Source of the DNA: Achromobacter spanius
GTDB taxonomy: Bacteria; Pseudomonadota; Gammaproteobacteria; Burkholderiales; Burkholderiaceae_B
NCBI RefSeq assembly: GCF_002812705.1
Contig: NZ_CP025030.1
Coordinates: forward strand, 2,356,001-2,420,000
Direction of reading: 5' to 3'
DNA: 64,000 nt
The notes beneath the pieces were generated by a model. It made no database searches. It was given only the letters and a program-made list of their open reading frames with translations, and was not told where the DNA came from. This document shows positions 33,935-44,624 of this stretch, in pieces; position 1 is the stretch's first letter; the number at the start of each line of letters is the position of its first letter. The translations under genes and the position numbers were made by a program.

Positions 33935-35401
33935 ATGCCTTTGCCCATCCAGCAACTCTACATCCACGGGCGGCGCACCAACGCCATCAGCAGCAAGACC
34001 ATCACCACGGTTAACCCCGCCAATGGCGCGGTGCTGGCGGAAGTGCAGGTGGCCGCCCGGCAGGACATAGACCGCGCGGTGGCCAGCGCGCAGGAAGGGC
34101 AGAAGGTATGGGCGGCGCGCACCCCCGCCGAGCGCGGGCGCGTGCTGCTGAAGGCGGCGCAGATGCTGCGCGAGCGCAACGACGAATTGGCTGAGCTTGA
34201 AACGCTGGATACCGGCAAGCCGCTGTCCGAAACCCGTACCGTCGACATCGCCACCGGTGTGGACGTCATCGAGTATTACGCGGGCCTCGCGGCGGCGGTG
34301 GAAGGTATCCAGGTGCCCCTGCGCGAATCCAGCTTCTTCTACACGCGCCGCGAACCGCTGGGCGTTATTGCGGGAATAGGCGCGTGGAACTATCCCATCC
34401 AGATTGCCATGTGGAAGTCCGCCGCGGCCTTGGCCACGGGCAACGCCATGGTGTTCAAACCCGCCGAGATCACGCCGTTGACGGCCTTGCGGCTGGCCGA
34501 GATCTACACGCAGGCGGGCGTGCCCAACGGCGTGTTCAACGTGGTGCTGGGCAGCGGCCGTGAGATTGGCGACTGGCTGACCGGCCACCCCGGCGTGGCG
34601 AAAGTGTCGTTCACGGGTGGCGTGGACACCGGCAAGCAAGTCATGGGCGTGGCCGCCGCTACGCTCAAGAGCGTCACGCTGGAACTCGGCGGCAAATCCG
34701 CGTTGATCGTGCTGTCCGACGCCTGCCTTGAGCGCGCCGCCGATATCGCGGTAATGGCCAATTTCTTCAGCTCGGGCCAGGTGTGCACCAACGGCACGCG
34801 CGTGTTCGTGCACCGATCGCACAAGGCGGCGTTCGAGGCCGCCGTGCTGGAACGGGTGGCGCGCATCCGCATCGGCGACCCTTTCGATCCGCGCACGAAC
34901 TTCGGCCCGCTGGTCAGCGCCGCCCACATGGACCACGTGCTGAGCTGGATTGAAATCGGCAAGCGTGAGGGCGCCAAGCTGCTGGCCGGCGGCGTCCGCT
35001 TGATGGAAGGCGCCTTGGGCAAGGGCGCTTATGTGGCGCCCACCGTTTTCTCGGATTGCGAAGACCGCATGGAGATCGTGCAAGAGGAAATCTTCGGCCC
35101 CGTCATGAGCATCCTGGCGTTCGACACTGAAGACGAAGTCGTGCAGCGCGCCAATGACAGCCGCTACGGCTTGGCGGCAGGCGTGGTCAGCCGCGATCTG
35201 GCCGCCGCGCATCGCGTTGCGCATCGCTTGCAGGCGGGCATTTGCTGGGTGAACACCTGGGGCGAATCGCCCGCGCAGATGCCGGTGGGCGGCTACAAGC
35301 AATCTGGCCTGGGCCGCGAAAACGGCATGGACGCGCTGGCCCAATACACGCAGACGAAATCCGTGCAGGTTGAACTCGGCCCGTTCGCGTCGGTGTTCTG
35401 A
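33935..35401 (+). CDS. betB: Betaine aldehyde dehydrogenase
   Basis: A 488-residue NAD(P)-dependent aldehyde dehydrogenase oxidising betaine aldehyde to glycine betaine. Catalytic Cys284 ([13 protein letters not shown]) and general base Glu250 (VTLELGGKS) are in place; the cofactor region is [22 protein letters not shown]. The ATG at 33935 gives the family-typical N-terminus QQLYIHGRR and lies 17 bp after the betI stop. Length matches E. coli BetB (490). Confidence 0.96.
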   Translation: MPLPIQQLYIHGRRTNAISSKTITTVNPANGAVLAEVQVAARQDIDRAVASAQEGQKVWAARTPAERGRVLLKAAQMLRERNDELAELETLDTGKPLSETRTVDIATGVDVIEYYAGLAAAVEGIQVPLRESSFFYTRREPLGVIAGIGAWNYPIQIAMWKSAAALATGNAMVFKPAEITPLTALRLAEIYTQAGVPNGVFNVVLGSGREIGDWLTGHPGVAKVSFTGGVDTGKQVMGVAAATLKSVTLELGGKSALIVLSDACLERAADIAVMANFFSSGQVCTNGTRVFVHRSHKAAFEAAVLERVARIRIGDPFDPRTNFGPLVSAAHMDHVLSWIEIGKREGAKLLAGGVRLMEGALGKGAYVAPTVFSDCEDRMEIVQEEIFGPVMSILAFDTEDEVVQRANDSRYGLAAGVVSRDLAAAHRVAHRLQAGICWVNTWGESPAQMPVGGYKQSGLGRENGMDALAQYTQTKSVQVELGPFASVF

Positions 35402-35505
35402 TCGCCGGCGGCCGATGTTGCGCTGGCCAATGCCGGGGCGGTCGATGCCTTGGCGATTGATGCCGCGGCAACTAATGCGCGCGGCGGCCTCGCTAGCGCC
35501 ACGAC

Positions 35506-35532
35506 GGGTACCCGCCACACCGGCGGGCACCC
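35506..35532 (+). promoter_or_regulatory. Hairpin in the betB-betA spacer
   Basis: GGGTACCCGCC and GGCGGGCACCC pair with one mismatch around a 5-nt loop. It lies in a 160-bp spacer that is long for adjacent operon genes. It may slow RNA decay or cause partial termination, lowering betA relative to betB. Confidence 0.45.
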
Positions 35533-35561
35533 GCTTTCTACACGTGTTCGGGGGGAAGAAA

Positions 35562-37235
35562 ATGTCCATCAAGCGCGAGTACGACTACATCATCATCGGC
35601 GCGGGATCGGCGGGCAATACGCTGGCCGCGCGACTGACCGAAGACCCAGGCACGACCGTGCTGCTGCTGGAAGCCGGGGGCCAGGATCACCGGCTCGATT
35701 TCCGCACGCAGATGCCGGCCGCGCTGGCCATGCCGCTACAGGGCAGGCGCTACAACTGGGGCTACAAGACAGACCCGGAGCCGCATCTGAATGGCCGCCG
35801 CCTGGATTGCGGGCGCGGCAAGGGGCTGGGCGGGTCGTCGCTGATCAACGGCATGTGCTACGTGCGCGGCAACGCGCTGGACTACGACCACTGGGCGCGC
35901 ATAGACGGCCTGGCGCATTGGGACTATCTGTCTTGCCTGCCGTATTTCAAGAAGGCCGAAAGCCGCGACGTGGGCGCCTGTGACTATCACGGCGGCGCGG
36001 GGCCGGTCAGCGTCACCACCCCCAAGGCCGGCAACAACCCGCTGTTTGCGGCCATGGTGGCAGCGGGCGAGCAGGCGGGGTACGCGCAAACGCCGGATAT
36101 GAACGGCTATCGCCAGGAAGGCTTTGGGCCGATGGACCGCACCGTGACCCCGCGCGGCCGGCGTGCCAGCACCGCGCGCGGCTATCTGGACCAGGCGCGC
36201 GGACGCGCCAACCTGACGATCGTCACGCGCGCGTGGACCGATGTGATTCTGTTTTCCGGCAAGCGCGCCGAAGGCGTGGCCTGGGAACAGCATGGCCAGC
36301 AGCACCGCAGCTACGCGCTGCGTGAAGTGCTGTTGTGCGCGGGCGCCATCGCATCGCCGCAGATCTTGCAGCGTTCAGGCGTGGGGGCGGGCAGCATGCT
36401 GCGCGGCATGGGCATTGCCGTGCAGCATGACCTGCCCGGCGTGGGCGAGAACCTGCAAGATCACCTTGAGCTGTACGTGCAGTATGAATGCAAGCAGCCC
36501 GTGTCGCTGGCCCCATCGCTGAAGCTGCGCAACCAGGCTGCGATCGGCGCGCAGTGGTTGTTCATGGGTACGGGCATTGGCGCCAGCAATCAATTTGAAG
36601 CGGGTGGCTTCATACGCAGCCATGACGATTTCAAATGGCCGAACCTGCAATATCACTTCCTGCCGATCGCCATCAACTACAACGGGTCCAACCCCATCAA
36701 GGTGCATGGCTTTCAGATGCACGTGGGGTCGATGCGATCGCCCAGCCGTGGGCGGGTGCGCATCCGTTCGCGTTCGCCGCGCGACCATCCCAGCATCCTG
36801 TTCAACTACATGTCCGACGCGCAGGACTGGCGCGAATTCCGCGCGGCGCTGCGCATTACGCGCGAGCTGTTCGCGCAGCCTGCTCTGGCGCAGTACGCCG
36901 GCCGCGAGATATCTCCCGGCGCTGCCCTTAAAAGCGATGCGGACCTGGATGCCTTCGTGCGCGCGCAAGCCGAAACCGCATACCACCCGTCATGCTCGAA
37001 CAAGATGGGCGCGGCGTCCGACCCGATGGCGGTGGTGGACGGCTACGGGCGCGTGCACGGGCTGGAGGGCTTGCGCGTGATTGATGCATCGATCATGCCG
37101 GACATCGTCACGGGCAACCTGAACGCGCCGGTCATCATGATGGCCGAGAAAATCGCCGACCACCTTCGCGGCCGTACGCCGCTTGCGCGCGCCGACGTGC
37201 CTTACTACACGGCGCAAGGTCCGGCGCGTGGCTAG
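35562..37235 (+). CDS. betA: Choline dehydrogenase
   Basis: A 557-residue membrane-associated GMC flavoprotein oxidising choline to betaine aldehyde. GAGSAG (13-18) is the FAD loop, [18 protein letters not shown] the first GMC signature, [15 protein letters not shown] the second, and [11 protein letters not shown] carries the active-site His. The ATG at 35562 (after GGGGGAAG) yields a length equal to the E. coli protein. Upstream open sequence is non-homologous spacer. Last gene of betIBA; ispE follows after 36 bp. Confidence 0.96.
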   Translation: MSIKREYDYIIIGAGSAGNTLAARLTEDPGTTVLLLEAGGQDHRLDFRTQMPAALAMPLQGRRYNWGYKTDPEPHLNGRRLDCGRGKGLGGSSLINGMCYVRGNALDYDHWARIDGLAHWDYLSCLPYFKKAESRDVGACDYHGGAGPVSVTTPKAGNNPLFAAMVAAGEQAGYAQTPDMNGYRQEGFGPMDRTVTPRGRRASTARGYLDQARGRANLTIVTRAWTDVILFSGKRAEGVAWEQHGQQHRSYALREVLLCAGAIASPQILQRSGVGAGSMLRGMGIAVQHDLPGVGENLQDHLELYVQYECKQPVSLAPSLKLRNQAAIGAQWLFMGTGIGASNQFEAGGFIRSHDDFKWPNLQYHFLPIAINYNGSNPIKVHGFQMHVGSMRSPSRGRVRIRSRSPRDHPSILFNYMSDAQDWREFRAALRITRELFAQPALAQYAGREISPGAALKSDADLDAFVRAQAETAYHPSCSNKMGAASDPMAVVDGYGRVHGLEGLRVIDASIMPDIVTGNLNAPVIMMAEKIADHLRGRTPLARADVPYYTAQGPARG

Positions 37236-37271
37236 AATGTTGGCTTGTCCCGCACGCATCGGCTGCCCTCT

Positions 37272-38171
37272 GTGACTCTGTACGACGTACCCGCTCCCGC
37301 CAAGCTGAATCTGTTCCTGCATGTGGTGGGCCGCCGCGCCGACGGCTACCACTTGCTGCAAACGGTCTTCCGCTTCATCGACCTGTGCGACACGCTGCAT
37401 TTCGACGCGCGCGCCGATGGCGTCATCAGCCGTGCCACCGAGCTTGCCGGCGTGTCCGAAGCCGATGACCTGACCTTGCGCGCCGCGCGCGCCTTGCAGC
37501 ACGCCACCGGCACGCGCCAGGGCGTGCAGATCGGGCTTGAAAAACGTATCCCGCAGGGCGGTGGGCTGGGCGGTGGTTCCAGCGATGCGGCCACGGTGCT
37601 GATCGCGCTGAACAAGCTATGGAACACGGGGCTGACGCGCCGCGAGCTGATGGACCTGGCCTTGCCCTTGGGTGCCGATGTGCCGGTCTTCGTGTTCGGG
37701 CAATCGGCCTTCGCGGAAGGCGTGGGCGAAGCGCTCACCGCCGTGACGCTGCCTGATCGCGCTTATCTGGTGGCGCAGCCGGACACCAGCGTGCCGACTG
37801 TTGGAATATTTTCCGCACCCGATTTGACAAGGGATTCTTCTTACATCACAATAGCGGACTTTCTTGCTTCGCCAACTTTTTCCTTCGGGAAAAACGACTT
37901 GGAGCCGGTGGTTCACCGTCTTTATCCTGAAGTTTCCAGGGCATCGCGGTGGCTTGCAGAACAGGGTTACCCTGTACGCATGTCGGGATCAGGCGCGTGT
38001 TTATTCGCCGAATTCTCTGAACTTTCCGAAGCCGTTTTGGCGAAAGCAGAAATATCCGCTATAATGCGCGGCGCTGTTAAAACAAATAGCACATCGCATC
38101 CACGGTTTCGGTTAGTGCAGGCTTGTACTGGTTTAACTGAACATCCGTTGCGGAATTGGATTGCAAGATAG
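37272..38171 (+). CDS. ispE: 4-diphosphocytidyl-2-C-methyl-D-erythritol kinase
   Basis: A 299-residue GHMP kinase of the MEP isoprenoid pathway. It shows PAPAKLNLFLHVVGRRADGYH near the N-terminus (substrate Lys), the ATP loop PQGGGLGGGSSDAA and the GSGACLFAEF motif. The start is taken as GTG at 37272 (MTLYDVPAPAKL), matching known N-termini; a TTG at 37245 would add nine residues. The last third of the gene is AT-rich and holds the promoter of the following tRNA. The stop is one base before the tRNA. Confidence 0.93.
   Translation: MTLYDVPAPAKLNLFLHVVGRRADGYHLLQTVFRFIDLCDTLHFDARADGVISRATELAGVSEADDLTLRAARALQHATGTRQGVQIGLEKRIPQGGGLGGGSSDAATVLIALNKLWNTGLTRRELMDLALPLGADVPVFVFGQSAFAEGVGEALTAVTLPDRAYLVAQPDTSVPTVGIFSAPDLTRDSSYITIADFLASPTFSFGKNDLEPVVHRLYPEVSRASRWLAEQGYPVRMSGSGACLFAEFSELSEAVLAKAEISAIMRGAVKTNSTSHPRFRLVQACTGLTEHPLRNWIAR
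38037..38065 (+). promoter_or_regulatory. tRNA-Gln promoter inside the ispE 3' end
   Basis: TTGGCG (38037-38042), exactly 17 bp, then TATAAT (38060-38065) followed by GCGCGGCG. It is a near-consensus sigma-70 promoter about 108 bp upstream of the tRNA and lies in the coding sequence of ispE. Confidence 0.75.
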
Positions 38172-38172
38172 T

Positions 38173-38249
38173 TGGGGAGTCGCCAAGCTGGTTAAGGCAC
38201 CGGATTTTGATTCCGGCATGCGAAGGTTCGAATCCTTCCTCCCCAGCCA
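38173..38249 (+). tRNA. tRNA-Gln (anticodon UUG)
   Basis: 77 nt forming a full cloverleaf: acceptor TGGGGAG/CTCCCCA, anticodon arm CCGGA-TTTTGAT-TCCGG with anticodon TTG, T arm GAAGG-TTCGAAT-CCTTC, discriminator G and an encoded CCA (38247-38249). It begins one base after the ispE stop. Glutamine tRNA between ispE and prs is a conserved arrangement in beta- and gammaproteobacteria. Confidence 0.97.
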
Positions 38250-38260
38250 ACCGAATACAT

Positions 38261-38319
38261 AAAAAAGCTGTTGAACACGCCTGTAAGACACTGGCCCGGG
38301 TTCAGCAGCTTTTTTATTT
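38261..38319 (+). terminator. Rho-independent terminator after tRNA-Gln
   Basis: AAAAAAGCTGTTGAAC and GTTCAGCAGCTTTTTT form a stem (one mismatch) around a long loop and end in TTTTTTATTTT. It separates the tRNA from prs and may act in both directions. Confidence 0.85.
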
Positions 38320-38390
38320 TCCGGATCCGCTGGTGTTATCACCCCGCACCACCTCGTTAGTGTCTTACAACGACCATCGCATCATCCATC

Positions 38391-39341
38391 ATGGCAAACG
38401 ATAGCTTCATGATCTTCACGGGCACGGCCAACACTCGGCTGGCCGTGGACGTAGTCAACCACCTCGATATGTCCCTGGGCAAGATGACCGTCGGTCGCTT
38501 CTCAGACGGCGAGGTGATGGTCGAAATCAACGAGAACGTGCGTGGCAAGGACGTCTTCGTCCTGCAACCCACCTGTGCGCCCACCAATGACAACCTGATG
38601 GAAATCATGGTCATGGTCGATGCCCTGCGCCGCGCGTCGGCCGGCCGCATCACTGCCGCGATTCCGTACTTCGGCTACGCCCGCCAAGACCGCCGTCCGC
38701 GTTCGGCGCGTGTTGCCATCTCGGCCAAGGTTGTGGCCAACATGCTGCAAGTGGCTGGCGTTGACCGCGTCCTGACGATGGACCTGCACGCCGACCAGAT
38801 CCAGGGTTTCTTCGACATTCCCGTGGACAACATCTACGCCGGTCCGATCTTGCTGGGCGACATCTGGCGCCGCAATTTCTCGAACCTGGTCGTGGTGTCC
38901 CCGGACATCGGCGGCGTGGTTCGCGCGCGCGCCCTGGCCAAGCAACTGGAAGCCGACCTGGCCATCATCGACAAGCGCCGCCCGCGCGCCAACGTGTCGG
39001 AAGTGATGAACATCATCGGTGAAGTCGACGGCCGCACCTGCATCATCATGGACGACATGGTCGACACCGCCGGCACGCTGTGCAAGGCGGCCCAGGCCCT
39101 GAAAGACCGCGGCGCCGGCGCCGTTTACGCCTATTGCACGCACCCCGTGCTGTCGGGCGGCGCCATTGACCGCATTGAAGCGTCGGAACTGGACGAACTG
39201 GTCGTCACCGACACCATCCCGCTCTCCGAGCAAGGCCAGGCCAGCGGCAAGATCCGCCAGCTGTCGTGCGCCGCGCTGTTGGGCGAGACCATCCTGCGTA
39301 TCTCGAACGCGGAATCGGTCAGCTCGCTGTTTGTCGACTGA
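38391..39341 (+). CDS. prs: Ribose-phosphate pyrophosphokinase
   Basis: A 316-residue hexameric enzyme making PRPP from ribose-5-phosphate and ATP. It has the flexible loop [40 protein letters not shown] (PRPP synthase signature), IDKRRP and the PRPP loop [11 protein letters not shown]. Highly conserved, full length (E. coli 315). Conserved neighbour of rplY and pth. Confidence 0.97.
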   Translation: MANDSFMIFTGTANTRLAVDVVNHLDMSLGKMTVGRFSDGEVMVEINENVRGKDVFVLQPTCAPTNDNLMEIMVMVDALRRASAGRITAAIPYFGYARQDRRPRSARVAISAKVVANMLQVAGVDRVLTMDLHADQIQGFFDIPVDNIYAGPILLGDIWRRNFSNLVVVSPDIGGVVRARALAKQLEADLAIIDKRRPRANVSEVMNIIGEVDGRTCIIMDDMVDTAGTLCKAAQALKDRGAGAVYAYCTHPVLSGGAIDRIEASELDELVVTDTIPLSEQGQASGKIRQLSCAALLGETILRISNAESVSSLFVD

Positions 39342-39415
39342 CGCGCTTCGCGTCGGTCGGGCCACAGCCCACTCTCAGTTTTTGCACCTTGCTGGTCGCG
39401 GCAAGGCGCAATCAA

Positions 39416-39479
39416 CACGGCGCGCATGTTGCGCGCCGTGCCGTTAACTGGTGAAGCCTCTTCACCTTATTTTGTTTTT
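39416..39479 (+). terminator. Tandem hairpins in the prs-rplY leader
   Basis: Hairpin 1 (39416-39440): CACGGCGCGC-ATGTT-GCGCGCCGTG, a perfect 10-bp stem. Hairpin 2 (39450-39466): GGTGAA-GCCTC-TTCACC followed by TTATTTTGTTTTT, i.e. terminator-like, ending one base before the rplY GGAG. Together they could attenuate readthrough from prs or regulate rplY; hairpin 2 alone would behave as a weak intrinsic terminator. Confidence 0.6.
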
Positions 39480-39489
39480 GGAGTTTTCC

Positions 39490-40101
39490 ATGAAATTCAT
39501 CGCCACTGCGCGTAGCGTCCAGGGTTCGAGTGCGAGCCGCCGCCTGCGCCGCGCGGGCCGCGTTCCCGCCATTGTCTATGGTGGTACGGCTGCCCCCCTG
39601 AACATCGAACTCGACCACAACGAGATCTATCACGCCCTGCGTAAGGAAGAATTCCACGCATCGATCCTGCAAATGCAGCTCGAAGGCTCGAAGGATGAGC
39701 AAGTGTTGTTGCGTTCGGTTCAATGGCACGCCTACAAGCCGCAAGTCCTGCACGTGGACTTCCAGCGCGTGGACGCCAACCAGGCTCTGCGCACCAAGGT
39801 GCCGCTGCACTTTGTCAACGCCGAAATCTCGCCCGCTGTGAAGCTGGCCGGCGCCATCATCAGCCACGTGACGACCGAACTGGAAATCACCTGCCTGCCG
39901 AAGGCTCTGCCCCAGTTCATCGAAGTCGACCTGACCAACATCCTGGCTGGCGCTTCGATCCACCTGGCCGACATCAAGCTGCCCATGGGCGTCACCTACG
40001 TGCCCCACGGCGGTGAAGACAACCCGCTGCTGGCTGCCGCCATCGTCAAGGGCGGCGCTGCCGCTGCCGACGAAGCCGAAGAAGCTGCTCCGGCTGCCTA
40101 A
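39490..40101 (+). CDS. rplY: 50S ribosomal protein L25 (Ctc type)
   Basis: A 203-residue 5S-rRNA-binding ribosomal protein with an N-terminal L25 barrel ([20 protein letters not shown]...[10 protein letters not shown]) and a C-terminal TL5/Ctc domain, ending in an Ala/Glu-rich tail ([12 protein letters not shown]). The longer Ctc form is usual in betaproteobacteria. GGAG 7 bp before the ATG at 39490 fixes the start. Confidence 0.96.
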   Translation: MKFIATARSVQGSSASRRLRRAGRVPAIVYGGTAAPLNIELDHNEIYHALRKEEFHASILQMQLEGSKDEQVLLRSVQWHAYKPQVLHVDFQRVDANQALRTKVPLHFVNAEISPAVKLAGAIISHVTTELEITCLPKALPQFIEVDLTNILAGASIHLADIKLPMGVTYVPHGGEDNPLLAAAIVKGGAAAADEAEEAAPAA

Positions 40102-40142
40102 GCGTTGCGGGAAGCCCTCGGGCTTTCCTCGGCTTGTGCCCG

Positions 40143-40179
40143 AAACCCTGCGTGTGCATTTGCATGCGCAGGGTTTTTT
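40143..40179 (+). terminator. Rho-independent terminator after rplY
   Basis: AAACCCTGCG...CGCAGGGTTTTTT, a 10-bp stem extended by weaker pairs, with a run of six T. It lies between rplY and pth, so pth probably has its own start or relies on readthrough. Confidence 0.85.
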
Positions 40180-40198
40180 GGTTTAAACACCCTCCATC

Positions 40199-40798
40199 AT
40201 GTCTATTCCCATACGCCTCATTGTGGGATTGGGTAACCCCGGTCCCGACTACGAAACGACCCGGCACAACGCCGGCTTTTGGCTGGCCGACCATCTGGCG
40301 GACGATCTGCGCACTTCTTTCGCGCTTGAGAAATCTTTTTTCGGCATGGTCGCCAAGTCTCGGCTGGGCGCGGACAACGTGCTGCTGCTCAAGCCCATCA
40401 CCTATATGAATAAATCCGGCCAGGCCGTCGGTGCCTTGGCGCGCTTCTACAAGCTCGCGCCCGAACAGGTGCTGGTGCTGCATGACGAACTGGATCTGCT
40501 GCCGGGACAGGTCAAGCTCAAGCAGGGCGGTGGCCATGCGGGGCACAACGGCTTGAAGGACATTCAGGCCGTGCTGGGCAGCCCGAATTTCTGGCGGCTG
40601 CGCATCGGCATCGGCCATCCGCGCACATTGGGCCTGGCCCAGCAGGTGGCGGACTTTGTGCTGCACCCGCCGCGCCGCGATGAACAAAAAGAAATCGACG
40701 CCGTCATCGACCGCTGCCGCGCCGTGGTACCGGCGATGCTGGCGGGTGATTTCCCATTGGCCACGCGCCAACTGCATAGCGGCAACGTTGCCGGATGA
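40199..40798 (+). CDS. pth: Peptidyl-tRNA hydrolase
   Basis: A 199-residue enzyme that recycles peptidyl-t[23 protein letters not shown] holds the catalytic His23 and Asn13; [19 protein letters not shown] (catalytic Asp) and [13 protein letters not shown] are all present. The stop overlaps the start of the CPBP protease gene (ATGA at 40795). Confidence 0.97.
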   Translation: MSIPIRLIVGLGNPGPDYETTRHNAGFWLADHLADDLRTSFALEKSFFGMVAKSRLGADNVLLLKPITYMNKSGQAVGALARFYKLAPEQVLVLHDELDLLPGQVKLKQGGGHAGHNGLKDIQAVLGSPNFWRLRIGIGHPRTLGLAQQVADFVLHPPRRDEQKEIDAVIDRCRAVVPAMLAGDFPLATRQLHSGNVAG

Positions 40799-41574
40799 AC
40801 AACCCCGCGCAGTCCACCCCCGTCGGTAAAACCCGCTTTCGATCAGAAGTCGCGGACTTCTGGCGCTATATCCGTCACCCGCGTCCGCTGTCACGCGTGC
40901 CGGGGCGAGTGGCGGGTAATGGGTTTCTGGCCGACTGGTGGCCGGGCATCCGCCCTGGGCGCCTCTTGGCCTGGGCCGGGCTGCTGTGGGCGTTGAATCT
41001 TTTTGCACTGGGCCCTGTCGCCGTAATGGCTGCGGGCCTGGGTGGCGCGACCCACCGGATCGACCCGGCCAACCTGCCGTGGCTGACGGCGATTATCTGG
41101 GCGCCGCTGGTTGAAGAAATGCTGTTCCGCTACGGTTTGCGTCGGCCCTTGCAGACGCTCTGGCTGGTGCCTGCATTGATGCCCGTGGTCTTGTATGGCC
41201 CGCAACTGTGGACGGGGCTGCTGCTGGCGGCTTTTATGTTGCTGGCCTGCTGGGGCGTGCGTCCGCGCGACGCGATGCTGACGGGCTGGGACACGACGTG
41301 GCGGCGCTACTACCTGAAGCACTTCGGCCTGGTGTTCCATCTGGTCGCGCTGACGTTTGCCGCGGTCCATCTGACCAACTTCGTCTATAGCAAGACGCCG
41401 TACTGGCTGATGCCGCTACTGGTGTTGCCGCAATGGCTGACCGGCCTGGTGCTGGGCTGGATGCGCGTGCGACGCGGCATCGGCGCGGCCATCCTGCTGC
41501 ACGCCACGTTCAACGCCGGCCCCATTTTGATGATCTGGGCCGTCATGCGCTGGGCGCCGTCCATCGTCAAATAG
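40795..41574 (+). CDS. CPBP-family intramembrane protease
   Basis: A 259-residue polytopic membrane protein of the CAAX-prenyl-protease/bacteriocin-processing family. All three motifs are present: EEMLFR at 107-112, FAAVH and HATFN. About six hydrophobic helices are visible. Coupled to pth by a 4-bp overlap. The substrate is unknown; in bacteria the family serves in peptide processing or self-immunity. Confidence 0.87.
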   Translation: MNNPAQSTPVGKTRFRSEVADFWRYIRHPRPLSRVPGRVAGNGFLADWWPGIRPGRLLAWAGLLWALNLFALGPVAVMAAGLGGATHRIDPANLPWLTAIIWAPLVEEMLFRYGLRRPLQTLWLVPALMPVVLYGPQLWTGLLLAAFMLLACWGVRPRDAMLTGWDTTWRRYYLKHFGLVFHLVALTFAAVHLTNFVYSKTPYWLMPLLVLPQWLTGLVLGWMRVRRGIGAAILLHATFNAGPILMIWAVMRWAPSIVK

Positions 41575-41670
41575 CGGGGCCGTATCGCCGGCCCTGATGA
41601 AACTGCCCCAGGGCGCACCCGGGGTAAACTAGAACGTTAACGATCAATACCGTACTTACACAGGATTCCC

Positions 41671-42762
<1,092 letters not shown>

Positions 42763-42869
42763 GTTTTCCCCGGACCTCGCGAACGTTCCTATTGTTTATC
42801 TAGGTATGAAGGATTCAGGGGTGGGTTGGGGGTAGTCGTGTTCAACCGCGGGGTGTTTTTCCCGTAGTC

Positions 42870-43943
42870 ATGGATGGAAAGCTGATGGCCGCCGCCAAAC
42901 CCGCCTCCCTCACTTCAGCTCCTCAAGGCTACGCTGACTGGCTGATCGACCTGAAAGGGCGCATCCACAGTGCGCAGCAGCGTGCGACGCTGGCGGTTAA
43001 TCGGGAACTGGTCTGGCTGTATTGGCAGATCGGTCGCGACATTCTTGCACGACAAGCCGAGTTGGGTTGGGGTGCCAAGGTGATCGACCGGCTGGCGCAT
43101 GACCTGCGTGCCGCCTTCCCGGATATGAAGGGTTTTTCGCCACGCAACCTTAAGTACATGCGGGCGTTTGCCGAGGCTTGGCCGGATGCTGAGATTGTGC
43201 AGCAGGCTGCTGCACAATTGCCCTGGGGGCATAACTTAGTACTACTGGATCGGCTTAAACAGCCAACGGAGCGTCTGGCTTATGCCCGCGCCGCCATCGA
43301 GCATGGCTGGTCGCGCAACGTGCTGAACATCCACATCGAAACCCGCTTGTTGGAACGCAGGGGCAACGCTGTTACCAACTTTGAACAGCGCCTGCCTGCG
43401 CCGCAGTCCGATCTGGCCATCGAGTCGCTGAAAGACCCCTACCGCTTTGACTTCCTCGGTCTGGGCGAGGAGGCACAGGAACGCGAGATCGAAAACGCGC
43501 TTGTGCAGCACGTTACCGACTTTCTGCTGGAACTAGGCGCTGGCTTTGCATTTGTCGGCCGGCAGGTGTTGTTGGACGTAGGCGGCGAGGAGTTCTTCAT
43601 TGACCTGCTGTTCTACCACCTAAAGCTGCGCTGCTACGTGGTGATCGAACTGAAGGCGGGCAAGTTCAAGCCCGAGCATCTGGGGCAACTAGGTTTTTAT
43701 CTGACGGCGGTGGACCGGCAGGTGAAGCACGCGCAGGACAATCCGAGCATCGGCCTGCTGCTGTGCAAGAGCAAGAACAAAGTGGTAGCCGAGTACGCCC
43801 TGGGTGACAAGTCGCAGCCGATGGGCATTGCCGAATACAAACTGATGGAGTCCTTGCCACAAGAGCTTCAAACCAGCCTGCCGACGATTGAGCAGATCGA
43901 GCAGGAATTGGGCAACTCTATGGATGATGGCGCCGACAAGTGA
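42870..43943 (+). CDS. DUF1016 (YhcG-type) PDDEXK nuclease-domain protein
   Basis: A 357-residue protein with an N-terminal DUF1016_N helical DNA-binding part (IHSAQQRATLAVNRELVWLYW; GFSPRNLKYMRAFAEAWP) and a C-terminal nuclease fold with FIDLLFYHLKLRCYVVIELKAG, i.e. the D...ExK catalytic signature. Such genes are patchily distributed and often sit in defence or mobile islands, sometimes beside restriction systems. No restriction partner is seen here. The start is either 42870 or Met6 at 42885. Confidence 0.87.
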   Translation: MDGKLMAAAKPASLTSAPQGYADWLIDLKGRIHSAQQRATLAVNRELVWLYWQIGRDILARQAELGWGAKVIDRLAHDLRAAFPDMKGFSPRNLKYMRAFAEAWPDAEIVQQAAAQLPWGHNLVLLDRLKQPTERLAYARAAIEHGWSRNVLNIHIETRLLERRGNAVTNFEQRLPAPQSDLAIESLKDPYRFDFLGLGEEAQEREIENALVQHVTDFLLELGAGFAFVGRQVLLDVGGEEFFIDLLFYHLKLRCYVVIELKAGKFKPEHLGQLGFYLTAVDRQVKHAQDNPSIGLLLCKSKNKVVAEYALGDKSQPMGIAEYKLMESLPQELQTSLPTIEQIEQELGNSMDDGADK

Positions 43944-44011
43944 TGCGATGACTTGATGCGTTTCGAGTACAACTCGCCGGGGGGGTCAGAAATTCCGTGT
44001 TCAAGGCGGGG

Positions 44012-44306
44012 TTAAGACTTACACGGAAGGTCTGATAAACCGATCCTCATAGAGGATAGCGAATTGGTTATGGCCTGCTTCCAGTCGCGAGCAGGCCGTC
44101 CCCAGTCTGCGGTGATATTGCGCAGGGCCAGCCAGATGAGCTTGGCGGCGGCGTCCTCAGACGGGAAGTAACCGCGGGTCTTGATAATCTTGCGCAACTG
44201 GGCGTTGATGCTCTCGATGGCATTGGTCGTATAGATCACCCGGCGCACTTCCGGCGGAAATGCGAAGAAGGGAATCACGCGATCCCAGGCGCTGCGCCAT
44301 ACTCAT
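44012..44306 (-). pseudogene. IS256-family transposase, C-terminal fragment with frameshift
   Basis: Reads [19 protein letters not shown], then [20 protein letters not shown], then [14 protein letters not shown], the C-terminal third of a Mutator/IS256 transposase. After DWKQAI the frame goes wrong: removing one base loss (ATAACC for ATGAACC) restores [16 protein letters not shown] and a TAA at 44019-44021. The N-terminal two thirds are missing. GGGGGTCAGAAATTCCGTGTT at 43980-44000 may be the element's terminal repeat. Confidence 0.8.
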
Positions 44307-44622
44307 GCGGGGTCAGATGACCAGTGAGCCGTGGGGACGATGGTGGTTGTAGTCGTCCTGCCAGGCTCGCAGTTTTTGCTGCAGGTCGTGCAGCGTGATG
44401 AATTCATGCACATTAAGGAATTCATCACGCAATCGACCGTTGAACGACTCGATGAGCCCATTATCCGTCGGCTTGCCTGGGCGTGTGTAGTCGAGTTTGA
44501 TGCCGCGTCGGTATGCCCAATCGTCCAACGCCCTAGACGTAAATTCCGTTCCGTTATCTGCGCGCACAGTGAGGCGGGTAGGCTCCAGTAAAGCCTGGTC
44601 CCGATGATAAGCCGATTCACAA
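44300..44622 (-). pseudogene. IS3-family transposase (OrfB) fragment with frameshift
   Basis: Reads ADNGTEFTSRALDDWAYRRG, then KPTDNGLIESFNGRLRDEFL, then YNHHRPHGSL, the last catalytic part of an IS3-group OrfB (second Asp and Glu of DDE). After HGSL a missing G changes GHLTPHEY into VI-stop. The 5' part ends against the stop of the MFS gene and the 3' end abuts the IS256 fragment near 44300. No terminal repeats are recognisable. Confidence 0.8.
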
Positions 44623-44624
44623 TC

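Noticed and set aside
39416..39440. Riboswitch before rplY
   Set aside because: Only simple hairpins are visible; no known aptamer core could be recognised.
43944..44011. Restriction-modification partner for the DUF1016 gene
   Set aside because: Neither side holds a methyltransferase or specificity gene; only transposase remains follow.
44303..44620. A 105-codon gene reading MNRLIIGTRLYWSLPA
   Set aside because: It is the wrong frame of the IS3 transposase fragment.
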